Program-made: the position numbers and the translations under genes
Assembly (NCBI GenBank): GCA_900551995.1
Contig: URXW01000011.1
Span: 1 to 44,559 of the forward strand
Length of the DNA stretch: 44,559 bases
Direction of reading: 5' to 3'
From: an uncultured Eubacteriales bacterium
Lineage (GTDB): Bacteria > Bacillota > Clostridia > Oscillospirales > Oscillospiraceae
The notes under the pieces: generated by a model
Database searches by the model: none
Told to the model about the DNA's origin: nothing
What the model saw: only the letters and a program-made list of their open reading frames with translations
In this document: one piece after another, positions 32,147 through 40,231 of the stretch
Numbering within the stretch: the first letter of the stretch is position 1
How the letters are laid out: each line of letters opens with the position of its first letter

Positions 32147-32887
32147 TCACTTCCGTATGCAGCTGATATAGACCCGCTGCTCGTCCTCCCGCGGGCGGCG
32201 CATACGCATATCGCCGTACACCCGGATGTCGCCGAACCCCGCCTCCGTGAGCCACGCGGTCAGCTGCTCCACCGTGTACGATCGCTGCCGGTGCACCTCG
32301 GTGCTGCGCTGCCACGCGCCGTCCTTCCGGCGGCGGAACAGATCCACATAATAGGTGCACAGCCCCCGGTGATACTCCGTCCGCCACACGCAGTAGGTGT
32401 CCTCCGTCTCGTCCAGAAACACCTGCCCGTCCAGTGCCGCCAGCTTCGCCGCCGTGTTCACGTCGAACACCAGTGCGCCGCCGGGAGCCACAAACAAATG
32501 CAGCCGCCGGAACGTCCGCTGCACGTCCTTGGGGTCGGTCAGGTAGTTCAGGCTGTCCAGACAGCACACCGCCGCGTCCACCGTGCCGTACAGATCCAGC
32601 CGCGGCATGGACTGGTGCAGGAAAACGGGCGGCACGCCCGCCGCCTGTCCGCCCTTGCCCATGGCGGCGGCCAGCATATCCTCGCTGCCGTCCACGCCGA
32701 TGACCTCATAGCCCCGCGCCGTCAGCAGCCACGTCATGGTGCCGGTGCCGCAGGCGAGATCCAGCACCAACTTCACGGGGATACGGCTGCGCCGCAGCAG
32801 CTTTTCCAGAAAATCCGCCCGCTTGGCGTAGCCCACGTCCTCGGTCAGCGCGTCGTAGGAGCCGGCAAGTGCTTCGTAGCAGCTCAT
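32147..32887 (-). CDS. Class I SAM-dependent methyltransferase
   Basis: 246 residues. Motif I VLDLACGTGTMTWLL (about residue 40) and the following acidic EVIGVDGSEDML are the SAM-binding signature. AAVCCLDSLNYL corresponds to motif II and FRRLHLFVAPGGALVFDV to motif III. The substrate is unknown; similar proteins next to yerC are common in Clostridia. It overlaps the yerC-like gene by four bases (ATGA), so translation is coupled. Confidence 0.9.
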   Translation of the reverse strand: MSCYEALAGSYDALTEDVGYAKRADFLEKLLRRSRIPVKLVLDLACGTGTMTWLLTARGYEVIGVDGSEDMLAAAMGKGGQAAGVPPVFLHQSMPRLDLYGTVDAAVCCLDSLNYLTDPKDVQRTFRRLHLFVAPGGALVFDVNTAAKLAALDGQVFLDETEDTYCVWRTEYHRGLCTYYVDLFRRRKDGAWQRSTEVHRQRSYTVEQLTAWLTEAGFGDIRVYGDMRMRRPREDEQRVYISCIRK

Positions 32888-33198
32888 TTGGAACCCTGCT
32901 CCTTCATTTTCTCCAGCACGCTCTCATAGCCGCCGTTCCCGTAGATAAGACTGCGGTTCACGCGGCTGATGGTGGCACTGGACGCGCCGGTGCGCTCCAG
33001 AATGTCATTGTAGATCATACCGTCGTTCAGAAGGGTGGCGACCTCATACCGCTGCTCCATGCTGCGAAGCTCGGACACGGTGCAGAGATCCTGGAAGAAG
33101 TTGTAGCACTCCTCCTCCGTCTCCAGCGTGAGGATCGCCTTGTACAGCAGGTCGCTTTTTTCCTTCTTGCCGATCTTGGATTTCGCCGCTCGTACCAT
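32884..33198 (-). CDS. YerC/YecD family TrpR-related DNA-binding protein
   Basis: 104 residues, all helical. It has the TrpR-like core EEECYNFFQDLCTVSELRSM, an RYEVATLLNDGMIYNDI segment and a DNA-reading turn GASSATISRVNRSL. A small DNA-binding regulator, likely dimeric; target unknown. The gene has its own promoter with TTTACT and TATACT. Confidence 0.93.
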   Translation of the reverse strand: MVRAAKSKIGKKEKSDLLYKAILTLETEEECYNFFQDLCTVSELRSMEQRYEVATLLNDGMIYNDILERTGASSATISRVNRSLIYGNGGYESVLEKMKEQGSK

Positions 33199-33238
33199 GA
33201 TGGCTTCTCCTTCTTTCTACCATTTTTCTGCTGATCAT

Positions 33239-33267
33239 AGTATAACATTTTAATGCGTGAAAGTAAA
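33239..33267 (-). promoter_or_regulatory. Promoter of the yerC-methyltransferase operon
   Basis: On the minus strand TTTACT (33262-33267), 17 bases, TATACT (33239-33244). Confidence 0.65.
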
Positions 33268-33280
33268 CCACTTGACCGAA

Positions 33281-33309
33281 AAAAATTTGCGCCGCTACGC
33301 GGCGCAAAT
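33281..33309 (-). terminator. Terminator of the cohesin/dockerin protein gene
   Basis: ATTTGCGCCGC (33285-33295) and GCGGCGCAAAT (33299-33309) with a TAC loop; on the minus strand it runs into a seven-T tract. Confidence 0.93.
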
Positions 33310-33322
33310 GGAGGAGTATCTT

Positions 33323-34999
33323 TTATTGTATACGGTACACCATGGCGCGGGCGTCGGCGACCTCCAGTTCACCGTTGTGGTTCACGTCGGCGCACAGCAG
33401 CTGCGCGATGTCGCTGCGTGCGGCAAGCGTGGGCGCGGTTTGATGGCTGCACAGATCGTAGATATACTGCGCGTCGTTGATGTCCACGGTGCCGCTGCCG
33501 TTGGCGTCGCCGTACCGCTCCACGGTGGTGTGTCCCGTGCTGCCCACGGTGATAAGGCTTGCGGCGTCGTCCGCCGCCGCGGCGGTGCTGGATGCGCCCT
33601 CCGCCAGATAGACGAAGGAGCCGTACTCCTGCGACCAGAACATGGCGTGCCCACTATAATACAGATCCTTGCCCGCCGGCAGCGTTGTCTGGGAGGCCGC
33701 TTGTATCAGAAACAGGACGCGCCCGTTGGACAGCTCCAGAAATTTCCCCACGGAAACGTCCGTCTCAGAGGGAGCCGCCCGCGTCACCGTCACAGTGATG
33801 ATGCCGCCGGTGATGCAGCTGCCGGGAATGATATAGCTGTCGTCCTTCGCCGCGCTCTCCGTTACAGTCACGAGCTTGCCGCTGCTGCTCCGGGCGGTGA
33901 CGGCGTACTCGCAGTCATTCCGCCGGGCGATGGCGAAGGTGTGCTCCGCGTGGTTCGCCACAGTATGCACGCCGCCTCCGCCGACCACATCCTCCGCGCC
34001 GTTGCCCACGAATACCAGCTGAGTGGTCTCGGATTTAGGGGCCTTGAATACGGTAACGGCGATGTCCCCTAAAATGGAAGTGCCGGGAATTGTATAGGTA
34101 TCGCCCGAAACGTCCAGCGTCACCGGCTTGCCGCCGACGGTGGCGGAAACGGCGTAATCATAGTTGGCGTCCGGGGTGAGCGTAAAATGAAAATCCGTGT
34201 TGTAGCAGGCGGTTTCACCCCTGTCGCGCACGTCCTCCGCGCCGCTGCCGGTAAAGGAAACGCCGTACTCACGGGGCACGGGGTGCTCCCCGTCCGATAG
34301 CGTGATGACCAGATCGCCGGTGACATTCTCCACCGTGTAGGAGCCGTCGCCGTTGCTGCGGACGGGCACCGATGTCTGCCCGATGGCGGCGTTGAATTTA
34401 TAGGTGAAGCCCGCCGGTGCGTGGAAGGTGTAGTCCCCTCCGGCACCAACGAACGATGGACCGGAGATGCCCTCCAGGTCCGGAAGCGTCACCGTGCAGC
34501 CGCCGCAGTGGACGGTGACGGAACGCTGGGCGGCGGGGAGGGAGACCTCGGCGGCGTCGCGTCCGGCATTGGCGCGGCGATCCATGAAGGCGCGCTGTAA
34601 CGTGACCCGTGCATCTCCGCTGGCAATCGCCTTAAAGGTCAGCTTAATGCCGATGTCGCTGCGCGTCTCACCAAATCCGGCGACGGTGAGGATGCCGTCA
34701 ATCGCTTCTGCCACAACGGGTTTACCGCCGTCCTGAGGAAAATCCGCACTGACGAAGGCAAGCCGCGCCGCGTCGTAGCTGACAGCGAAATAGTAGGAGC
34801 TGAACGTCTTGTTCCCGTCCTGCGGCGTCAGAAAAACGTGAAGCTCCACGTTGCTCCCCACGGCGGCGTTGACGTGCATAGGATCCCCCGGAGAGAAGAA
34901 TCCGGCAGAAAAATATACCGTCCCCGCGCCGAAGGCGAGAGCCGGTATCAACGTTAGTACAAGAATCACAGAAAGAAAGGCGGAAATGGCGCGTTTCAT
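33323..34999 (-). CDS. Secreted protein with cohesin-like and dockerin domains
   Basis: 558 residues. Signal peptide about 1-24. A cohesin-like domain (about 28-165) shows VGSNVELHVFLTP, YYFAVSYDAARLAFVSADFP and GIKLTFKAIASGDARVTL. Three related beta modules follow (about 170-460), two of which share GNGAEDV-type starts and YTIPG/YIIPG-type ends. The C-terminus (about 490-558) is a type I dockerin-like pair of calcium-binding loops: GDANGSGTVDINDAQYIYDL and ADVNHNGELEVADARAMVYR. There is no sorting signal, so it is probably released or held through its dockerin. Carrying both partner domains on one chain is unusual and could allow self-association. Substrate-degrading domains are absent. Confidence 0.85.
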   Translation of the reverse strand: MKRAISAFLSVILVLTLIPALAFGAGTVYFSAGFFSPGDPMHVNAAVGSNVELHVFLTPQDGNKTFSSYYFAVSYDAARLAFVSADFPQDGGKPVVAEAIDGILTVAGFGETRSDIGIKLTFKAIASGDARVTLQRAFMDRRANAGRDAAEVSLPAAQRSVTVHCGGCTVTLPDLEGISGPSFVGAGGDYTFHAPAGFTYKFNAAIGQTSVPVRSNGDGSYTVENVTGDLVITLSDGEHPVPREYGVSFTGSGAEDVRDRGETACYNTDFHFTLTPDANYDYAVSATVGGKPVTLDVSGDTYTIPGTSILGDIAVTVFKAPKSETTQLVFVGNGAEDVVGGGGVHTVANHAEHTFAIARRNDCEYAVTARSSSGKLVTVTESAAKDDSYIIPGSCITGGIITVTVTRAAPSETDVSVGKFLELSNGRVLFLIQAASQTTLPAGKDLYYSGHAMFWSQEYGSFVYLAEGASSTAAAADDAASLITVGSTGHTTVERYGDANGSGTVDINDAQYIYDLCSHQTAPTLAARSDIAQLLCADVNHNGELEVADARAMVYRIQ

Positions 35000-35391
35000 G
35001 GTGAAAACTCCCTTACTAAAGAATTATTCCGTGAACCAACTACAACGTTTACCACCATTCGACAGCGTTTTCAACCCCCTAAACGGAAATTGCATATAGA
35101 ACTTTTTGGCTTCGTTTTGTGCAAATCATACAAAACGAAGAGAATTACAAACGAATTTAAACAAATATATTAAAACTATAGCGTAAAAATAAAAAATTTA
35201 CCAAAAAACCGGCAAAAACGACTAACAAAAAAACCACCCCGCAGGGGCCTGTTTGATGCTTTTGTAGAGGCAGATTTGCTGCTCGTCCGGACGCCGGCAC
35301 TGCCCTCAATTCGGGCTCACGGCACGGTCGTAAACGGGCGAAAGATGGTCATTTATGACACGCAAATGTTTGTTGAATAAGTGCCGGCTTT
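35000..35391. other. Non-coding AT-rich region upstream of the cohesin/dockerin gene
   Basis: No convincing gene. It contains a perfect 11-bp inverted repeat CTTCGTTTTGT/ACAAAACGAAG (35110-35120 and 35130-35140, nine-base loop) about 110 bases upstream of the cohesin gene start, a candidate operator or leader stem. It is followed by a very AT-rich stretch (35150-35220). From 35221 base composition changes back to GC-rich. I see nothing else identifiable there. Confidence 0.5.
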
Positions 35392-35607
35392 GTGAAGGAG
35401 TCGAGTGCTGAGGGTGATATTCGAATTGGGGGAAGAAGCCGCAAGCGGGTGCGCCGCATCTGCCGCATCACAGACAAGGGGCTTGCTTTCCTTTTGGAGT
35501 TCGGCGGCGCACTGTTCCCGTGGCTGGAGTGCATCCCCAAGAACATTGTCGGAAATGTTAACCTGCGCGGCGGTAAAGAAGTATTTATCGAAAATTCGAA
35601 ACAATAA
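35392..35607 (+). pseudogene. Possible gene remnant, 71-residue frame, unknown function
   Basis: A GTG-started frame whose second half (KGLAFLLEFGGALFPWLECI and NIVGNVNLRGGKEVFIEN) looks protein-like, while the first half is basic and looks less natural. No ribosome binding site fits. An in-frame stop lies just upstream. I recognise no family; it may be the tail of a gene from a past insertion. Confidence 0.3.
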
Positions 35608-35608
35608 T

Positions 35609-35746
35609 ATGAGGAATGATGCAGTGCGCGGCGCGAATAACAGAATAGGGAAGAAGATTGCGGAGGATTCCTTAGAGGCGGTTTTCGAGTTACAAAATGT
35701 CTTTGCGGAGATTGAGGAGCGGTTGAAGCGGCAGGAGAAACAATGA
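35609..35746 (+). CDS. Possible small protein of 45 residues
   Basis: An ATG immediately after the preceding frame's stop opens a charged, helix-forming frame with DSLEAVFELQNVFAEIEERL near the end. The composition resembles a small coiled-coil protein. The ribosome binding site is weak. It may be a genuine small gene or part of the same remnant. Confidence 0.35.
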   Translation: MRNDAVRGANNRIGKKIAEDSLEAVFELQNVFAEIEERLKRQEKQ

Positions 35747-35854
35747 TTTGCCGCAGACAAGCCCGTAAATGCTGTAAAATTACACAAGAATTCAAGAAAA
35801 AACCGGGTGATTTATCAGCATAACGCAGAAATTGCGCCGAAAAATCAAAAATAC

Positions 35855-35882
35855 GTGACAATTTTCGAGCGGGTGGTACAAT
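35855..35882 (+). promoter_or_regulatory. Promoter of the BspA-type surface protein gene
   Basis: GTGACA (35855-35860), 16 bases, TACAAT (35877-35882). The leader of about 100 bases holds a GCATCC/GGATGC hairpin (35908-35923) followed by TCTTTT and a second hairpin TTCGTTCCC/GGGAACGAA (about 35927-35951). The first could act as a leader terminator. Confidence 0.55.
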
Positions 35883-35991
35883 GATATTGTATGAGTAGAC
35901 GACGAAGCATCCCATGGGATGCTCTTTTCGTTCCCCCTTCGTGGGAACGAAAGTCTCTGTACAAATTTAGAAAAGTGGAGGGAAATAAAAA

Positions 35992-38814
35992 GTGAGAAGA
36001 ATTGTGACATTACTATTAGCGGTGCTGATGACACTGACAATGACCACACTGTCCTGGGCGGAGGGAGAGTCCGCTGTCGGAGCCACCGGCCCCACCTCGG
36101 GTACCTGTGGCGCGGCGAGCAACGAGGGCGGTCGTGACAGCGTCAAGTGGGAAGTGATGCCCAACGGCGGAAAGGTGACCGTGGAGGATGAGACTGGGAA
36201 ACTCATCGCGCTCCCCGCCTACACCCTGACCATCTCCGGCAAGGGAGACATAATGGACGAGCCGGGACAGTCGAAAGCCGGGTGCTGGGCAGCACTGGAT
36301 AAAAACGGTAAAATGTACGGCGACCAAATCACCCAAGTCATTATTGAGGAGGGCGTGACTGGCATCGGTGCGGTTGCGCTCAACCGCAATTTGCACAAAG
36401 CGACCATCAGCATCCCCGCTTCGGTAACGAAAATCGGCAAGCGTGCGTTCGGCAGTGAGATGGTCGTGACGCTGGCGGAGGGCAATACCGCCTTCAAGAT
36501 GGTGGACAACGTGCTGTTCACCAGTGATATGAAGACGCTGGTGCGCTATTTCCCCGGCGAGGGGACGGCAGATAGCTATACCGTGCCCGCTACTGTGGAG
36601 ACGATTTTGGGCGGCGCGTTCCAAAAGGCAAAGATCAACCACTTTGACCTGGGCAGTGTAAAGTTCATTGGTGACTATGCATTCCAGGAGACAGTGATTC
36701 CGGAGATCGTGCTGCCGGAGAGCGTGACGGAAATTGAGTCGCAGCTTGTGAACAAGGCAAAGGTACAAAAGCTGGTAATTGGAAACGGTTTAACAACAAT
36801 TCCCAATGCATTTTGTGAGAACAATGAATATTTGGAAGAGGTTGTCATTGGGAAGGGTGTGAAGACGATTGGCAACAGAGCCTTTGCCGGTTGTAAGTCT
36901 CTTCGCACTGTTACCTTCGCCGAGGGCAACACACTGACGGATTTTGGAAATCGAAAGGGGACTGTGCAAATACTTGCGTGGTGCCCAAAGCTGGAGTCTA
37001 TCGAATTGCCGGATACCTGCAACTTTGTAGCATATCCCTCGTTCCAAAACTGCTCAAACCTGCGTACCATTGTGGCACGGGGTATCACGACATGGGATGA
37101 TTTCCAGCACCCCATGAGCGATGTTGGCTACTATAAGGCTACTGTCGGTTACAGTGACGCACTGCGCGGAAATTATTCATCCACGACTGATGGTATCGGA
37201 ATGGCGAAGTACGCTGTGAATGGCGTACAGGCGAAGACGCTGGGTTGGTACACGGCAGCGGGTATCTGCGTTGGGAATGAACAATACAAGGGCGATACAA
37301 GCCACATATCCAAATTTGAGAACAATCCAACCACGGTCTATGCTGTTTACATGATAGACTGTGCCATGGACGCCAACGGCGGCACGGGCACGATGGATAG
37401 CGTCCATTCCTATGTCGCACCTGGTTTGGGCGACGGGGTTATCAACAAAATCGATAAAGAGTGGAAAGATAAAACGAAATACAACGAGAACACCAAAGCC
37501 CCTGCGTGCACCTTTACCGCGCCGACAGGCTACGCCTTCATGGGCTGGAACACCGAGGCGGACGGCAGCGGCGTCAGCTACAATGCCGGCGACTACCTCA
37601 AGACCACCAATCAGCCCCTGACCAAGCTGTACGCCCAGTGGGGTAAGAAAGCGGATGACGCCACGGTGTACACCGTTTCCTGCGACACTTCGCTGGTCTA
37701 TACCGGCACTTCTCAGACGCCCAGCGTCACCGTGAAGATGATGCCCAAGGACAGCGGCAGTCCCACCCCGCTGACCGCCGGCACGTTCCGTGTTGAGGCG
37801 GATACCGATTTCAATGCCGGTCTGCACACGGGTACGGTGTATCTGGTGGACAACGATACTACTTGGATCGACTTCAACTACGAGATCAAGAAAGCCTCCT
37901 GCGCACTGACCGTCACCGGCGAGACGAACGTCAAGGGCGGCGGTACTGTGTCTCTTAATGTTGCCGGTACGAGCGTAACAAAGACTGGTGACGGCGACCT
38001 GAAGGGCAGCTTTGAGGACGGCGTTTACACCGCTACCGCGCCCGACAGTACCAAGAACTACACCGTCACATTCACCGACGCCGGTGATGCGAACCACGAG
38101 GGCGGCACCAAGACCGTGACGGTCGCCGTCACCGCCCGTAAGGACGCGTATCTGGACGTGGCTGAAGCCACCAAGACCATGAAGGTGGGTGCCACAGGCA
38201 GCGTTACGTATACCTACAACGGCGACGGTGAAGTGACCGCCTTCAGCAGCGACGAGAGCGTGGCGGCTGTAACGGTGGACGCGGCCACCAAGACCATTAC
38301 CGTCAAGGCGGGGAAGAAGGGCAGCGCAGACATTTTCGTTGCCGCTAAAGCCACAGAGAATTACAGGTCAAAAGCCGATGTGCTGGTGCTGACGGTGACG
38401 GATGCTGCCGTTATCAAGTCTGATGCGGAGACGAAGGAGATCGACGCAGGCGCGGCGAAGGAGCTGATCGTCAACGTCCCCGACATCAACGGCAAGCCCG
38501 CCAAGGTGGTGTTCAATCAGGCTGCCGCCGACTACCTGCGGGGACGGGGGGAAGATCTGACGCTGAAGCTCACCGTTATTCCCGTGCCCGACAGCCTGAA
38601 GAACAGCGACCAGTTTAAGAACAAGAGCTGCATCATGGTGGAGATCACTCTGAAGAATGATGCCGGTGCGAACGTGTTTACGAGCAGCGTGGCGGGCGCA
38701 AAGGCGGATGTGGAGTTCTTCGGTGGCACCGCCATGGAGAACGTGACGGCGTATTTCGTGCAGAGTGCGGAGCTGACGGCGCAGCCGGTTACCTACACTG
38801 CGCTACCGGCATGA
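35992..38814 (+). CDS. BspA-type leucine-rich repeat surface protein, separated from its anchor by a frameshift
   Basis: 940 residues from a GTG start with TGGAGGG upstream. Signal peptide about 1-23 (cleavage after SWA). After a GTCGAAS-type BspA start, LRR_5 repeats span about 110-390 (for example VPATVETILGGAFQKAKI and IGKGVKTIGNRAFAGCKSL). A Listeria-Bacteroides-type repeat (GYAFMGWNTEADGSGVSYNA to KLYAQWG) lies near 510-550. Ig-like and MBG-like beta modules fill the rest. The frame stops after PVTYTALPA where related proteins would continue into HFSKY and an anchor; that continuation is present in another frame at 38811. As it stands, the product would be secreted without its cell-wall signal. 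Likely an adhesion or mucin/host-binding protein. Confidence 0.88.
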   Translation: MRRIVTLLLAVLMTLTMTTLSWAEGESAVGATGPTSGTCGAASNEGGRDSVKWEVMPNGGKVTVEDETGKLIALPAYTLTISGKGDIMDEPGQSKAGCWAALDKNGKMYGDQITQVIIEEGVTGIGAVALNRNLHKATISIPASVTKIGKRAFGSEMVVTLAEGNTAFKMVDNVLFTSDMKTLVRYFPGEGTADSYTVPATVETILGGAFQKAKINHFDLGSVKFIGDYAFQETVIPEIVLPESVTEIESQLVNKAKVQKLVIGNGLTTIPNAFCENNEYLEEVVIGKGVKTIGNRAFAGCKSLRTVTFAEGNTLTDFGNRKGTVQILAWCPKLESIELPDTCNFVAYPSFQNCSNLRTIVARGITTWDDFQHPMSDVGYYKATVGYSDALRGNYSSTTDGIGMAKYAVNGVQAKTLGWYTAAGICVGNEQYKGDTSHISKFENNPTTVYAVYMIDCAMDANGGTGTMDSVHSYVAPGLGDGVINKIDKEWKDKTKYNENTKAPACTFTAPTGYAFMGWNTEADGSGVSYNAGDYLKTTNQPLTKLYAQWGKKADDATVYTVSCDTSLVYTGTSQTPSVTVKMMPKDSGSPTPLTAGTFRVEADTDFNAGLHTGTVYLVDNDTTWIDFNYEIKKASCALTVTGETNVKGGGTVSLNVAGTSVTKTGDGDLKGSFEDGVYTATAPDSTKNYTVTFTDAGDANHEGGTKTVTVAVTARKDAYLDVAEATKTMKVGATGSVTYTYNGDGEVTAFSSDESVAAVTVDAATKTITVKAGKKGSADIFVAAKATENYRSKADVLVLTVTDAAVIKSDAETKEIDAGAAKELIVNVPDINGKPAKVVFNQAAADYLRGRGEDLTLKLTVIPVPDSLKNSDQFKNKSCIMVEITLKNDAGANVFTSSVAGAKADVEFFGGTAMENVTAYFVQSAELTAQPVTYTALPA

Positions 38815-39290
38815 TCGCACTGCATCTGGAGCACTTCTCCAAGTATCTGGTGGCTGGTGATACGCCCAGCACACCGGCTGCCCCCAGCTCCGGCGGACGT
38901 CGCCACTACACGGGAACTCCCGGCGCGGAGATCACCGGCGGTGCAGACCAGACCAAGAGAGCCGGCGACATCATCAAGGTAACTGCCAAGAGCGATGGTG
39001 CGAAGGTGAGTGCTGTTTACGTGGACGGCGCGATGGTCGATGGCAAGTATTACATCGTCAGCGGCAACGCCGTGAAGCTGCAGGGCACCTATACCGCGAC
39101 GCTGTCGCAGGGCACCCACACGCTGAGGGTGGTGTACACCAACGGCGCGGCGGTGACCACGACATTTGTGCTGAAGGGCACCACCAGCCCGCACACGGGT
39201 GACCCCGGCGTGGGTATTTATCTGGCGAGCGTGGTGCTGAGCATAGCCGGAAGTGCCTGCGTGTTTCGCAAGAAGAAAAACGACGACTAA
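38811..39290 (+). pseudogene. Detached C-terminal part of the BspA-type protein with SPHTGD sorting signal
   Basis: A 159-residue frame overlapping the previous stop by four bases (ATGA), in the -1 frame. It begins IALHLEHFSKYLVAG, a segment normally found inside such surface proteins, and then has a Pro/Ser linker, a beta domain (DIIKVTAKSDGAKVSAVYVD) and a C-terminal anchor: SPHTGD, a hydrophobic helix and RKKKNDD. The motif fits the (S/N)PxTG consensus of C. difficile-type sortase B. It has no signal peptide or good ribosome binding site of its own. Removing GC from GCGC at 38800-38803 would restore one frame reading VTYTATGMIALHLEHF. Confidence 0.82.
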
Positions 39291-39333
39291 AGACAATAAG
39301 CTGATTTAACTATCTAATCGTCCCCTTTTTCAG

Positions 39334-39372
39334 CCGGACGGCAGGGAGGTAACACACCCCCCTGCCGTCCGG
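39334..39372 (+). terminator. Terminator of the surface protein gene
   Basis: CCGGACGGCAGGG (39334-39346) and CCCTGCCGTCCGG (39360-39372) form a 13-bp perfect stem with a 13-base loop, followed by TACTCTTTT. Confidence 0.85.
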
Positions 39373-39420
39373 TACTCTTTTGGCGGTTGCCTCCATTCAA
39401 GTGTAGCTGCCGCCCTGGAC

Positions 39421-39469
39421 GGACGAACTGCGATATAATCCGCAAGCGGTCGGACATGGACAGCGCAGC
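39421..39469 (+). pseudogene. 49-bp remnant of a second abiEi copy
   Basis: This stretch matches 40059-40107, inside the complete abiEi gene, at 45 of 49 positions. In the matching frame it encodes RTNCDIIRKRSDMDSA against RTICDIIRKRSDMDSA in the intact protein. No surrounding similarity is seen. It marks an old duplication, deletion or recombination near the left side of the mobile region. Confidence 0.8.
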
Positions 39470-39585
39470 GGGGGCGTGGCAAGCTAAGGTATGCGCCTTC
39501 CGATTGTGCCGAGGGCGCAAGAAGCATCTCAAAGCATAGTCGGTGCGTTGTGAATAAACTCCCGATGCAAAAAAGCATTATGCAG

Positions 39586-39629
39586 TTGACTTTCACGCTG
39601 GTTTTGCCGTATAATATCAGCGTGAAAGT
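39586..39629 (+). promoter_or_regulatory. abiE promoter flanked by a 12-bp inverted repeat operator
   Basis: TTGACT (39586-39591), 18 bases, TATAAT (39610-39615). ACTTTCACGCTG (39589-39600) and its perfect inverted copy CAGCGTGAAAGT (39618-39629) bracket the -10 box with 17 bases between them. AbiEi antitoxins of characterised systems bind inverted repeats at their own promoter and repress it, so this is very likely the AbiEi operator. Confidence 0.85.
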
Positions 39630-39640
39630 TGGTGATAGGC

Positions 39641-40231
39641 TTGAAAAACGATGTAATCGAAAAACTGTCTCTTGAAAACCAAGGCGTTCTGAAAACCTCC
39701 GATGTTTTGGCTGCCGGTGTCACGAAAGACGCTTTCTATCGGTATATAAAGGAAAGAGGGCTGGAAAAGGCCGCACACGGTGTTTATGTGTCTCCCGATG
39801 TGTTCCCGGATGAGATGTACCTGCTGCAAGCGCAGTTCCCAAAAGCAGTCTTCTCACATGAAGCGGCGCTATATCTGCACAACCTCGCCGAGAAGGAGCC
39901 GCTGCCGTTTTCTGTTACTGTTGCGGCAAATTACAACAGCAGAGGATTGGTGGAAAAGGGTGTAAAGGTCTATTATACAAAAGCGGACTGGTATGCCATG
40001 GGTATCTGTCTGATTTCTTCAAATGGCGGCCATTTTGTCCGTGCCTATGATATGGAGCGGACGATTTGTGATATAATCCGCAAGCGGTCAGACATGGACA
40101 GCGCAGCATTCAACTATGCAATAAGGGAATATATGAAAAAGAAAGACAAAAATCTTGTCAACTTAAGCCATTATGCATCGGTCATGCGAATGGAAAAACA
40201 AGTGAACGAGGTGATGGGGGTGTTGTTCTGA
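39641..40231 (+). CDS. abiEi: Type IV toxin-antitoxin antitoxin / repressor AbiEi
   Basis: 196 residues from a TTG start. That start is chosen because TGGTGAT (39630-39636) lies four bases upstream, the same spacing seen for the permease gene at 3153; TTG 39629 and GTG 39632 are alternatives. The N-terminal winged helix (about 15-55, VLKTSDVLAAGVTKDAFYRY) and the YVSPDVFPDEMYLLQAQFP to SHEAALYLH segment are typical of AbiEi_4 antitoxins. It counters AbiEii without binding it and represses the operon through the inverted repeat. It overlaps abiEii by one base (TGATG). Confidence 0.93.
   Translation: MKNDVIEKLSLENQGVLKTSDVLAAGVTKDAFYRYIKERGLEKAAHGVYVSPDVFPDEMYLLQAQFPKAVFSHEAALYLHNLAEKEPLPFSVTVAANYNSRGLVEKGVKVYYTKADWYAMGICLISSNGGHFVRAYDMERTICDIIRKRSDMDSAAFNYAIREYMKKKDKNLVNLSHYASVMRMEKQVNEVMGVLF

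Noticed and set aside
35353..35787. Minus-strand frame of 144 codons rich in Ser, Phe and Ala
   Set aside because: No ribosome binding site, no recognisable motif, and it lies opposite two frames with more natural protein composition.
38797..38814. Programmed ribosomal frameshift joining the BspA frames
   Set aside because: No slippery heptamer or downstream pseudoknot is evident at the junction; a two-base GC duplication explains the frame change more simply.
39291..39640. Left attachment repeat matching the tRNA-Ser 3' end
   Set aside because: I looked for a second copy of the tRNA 3' sequence across the AT-rich region and its left flank and saw none of useful length, so the left boundary of the element is left open.
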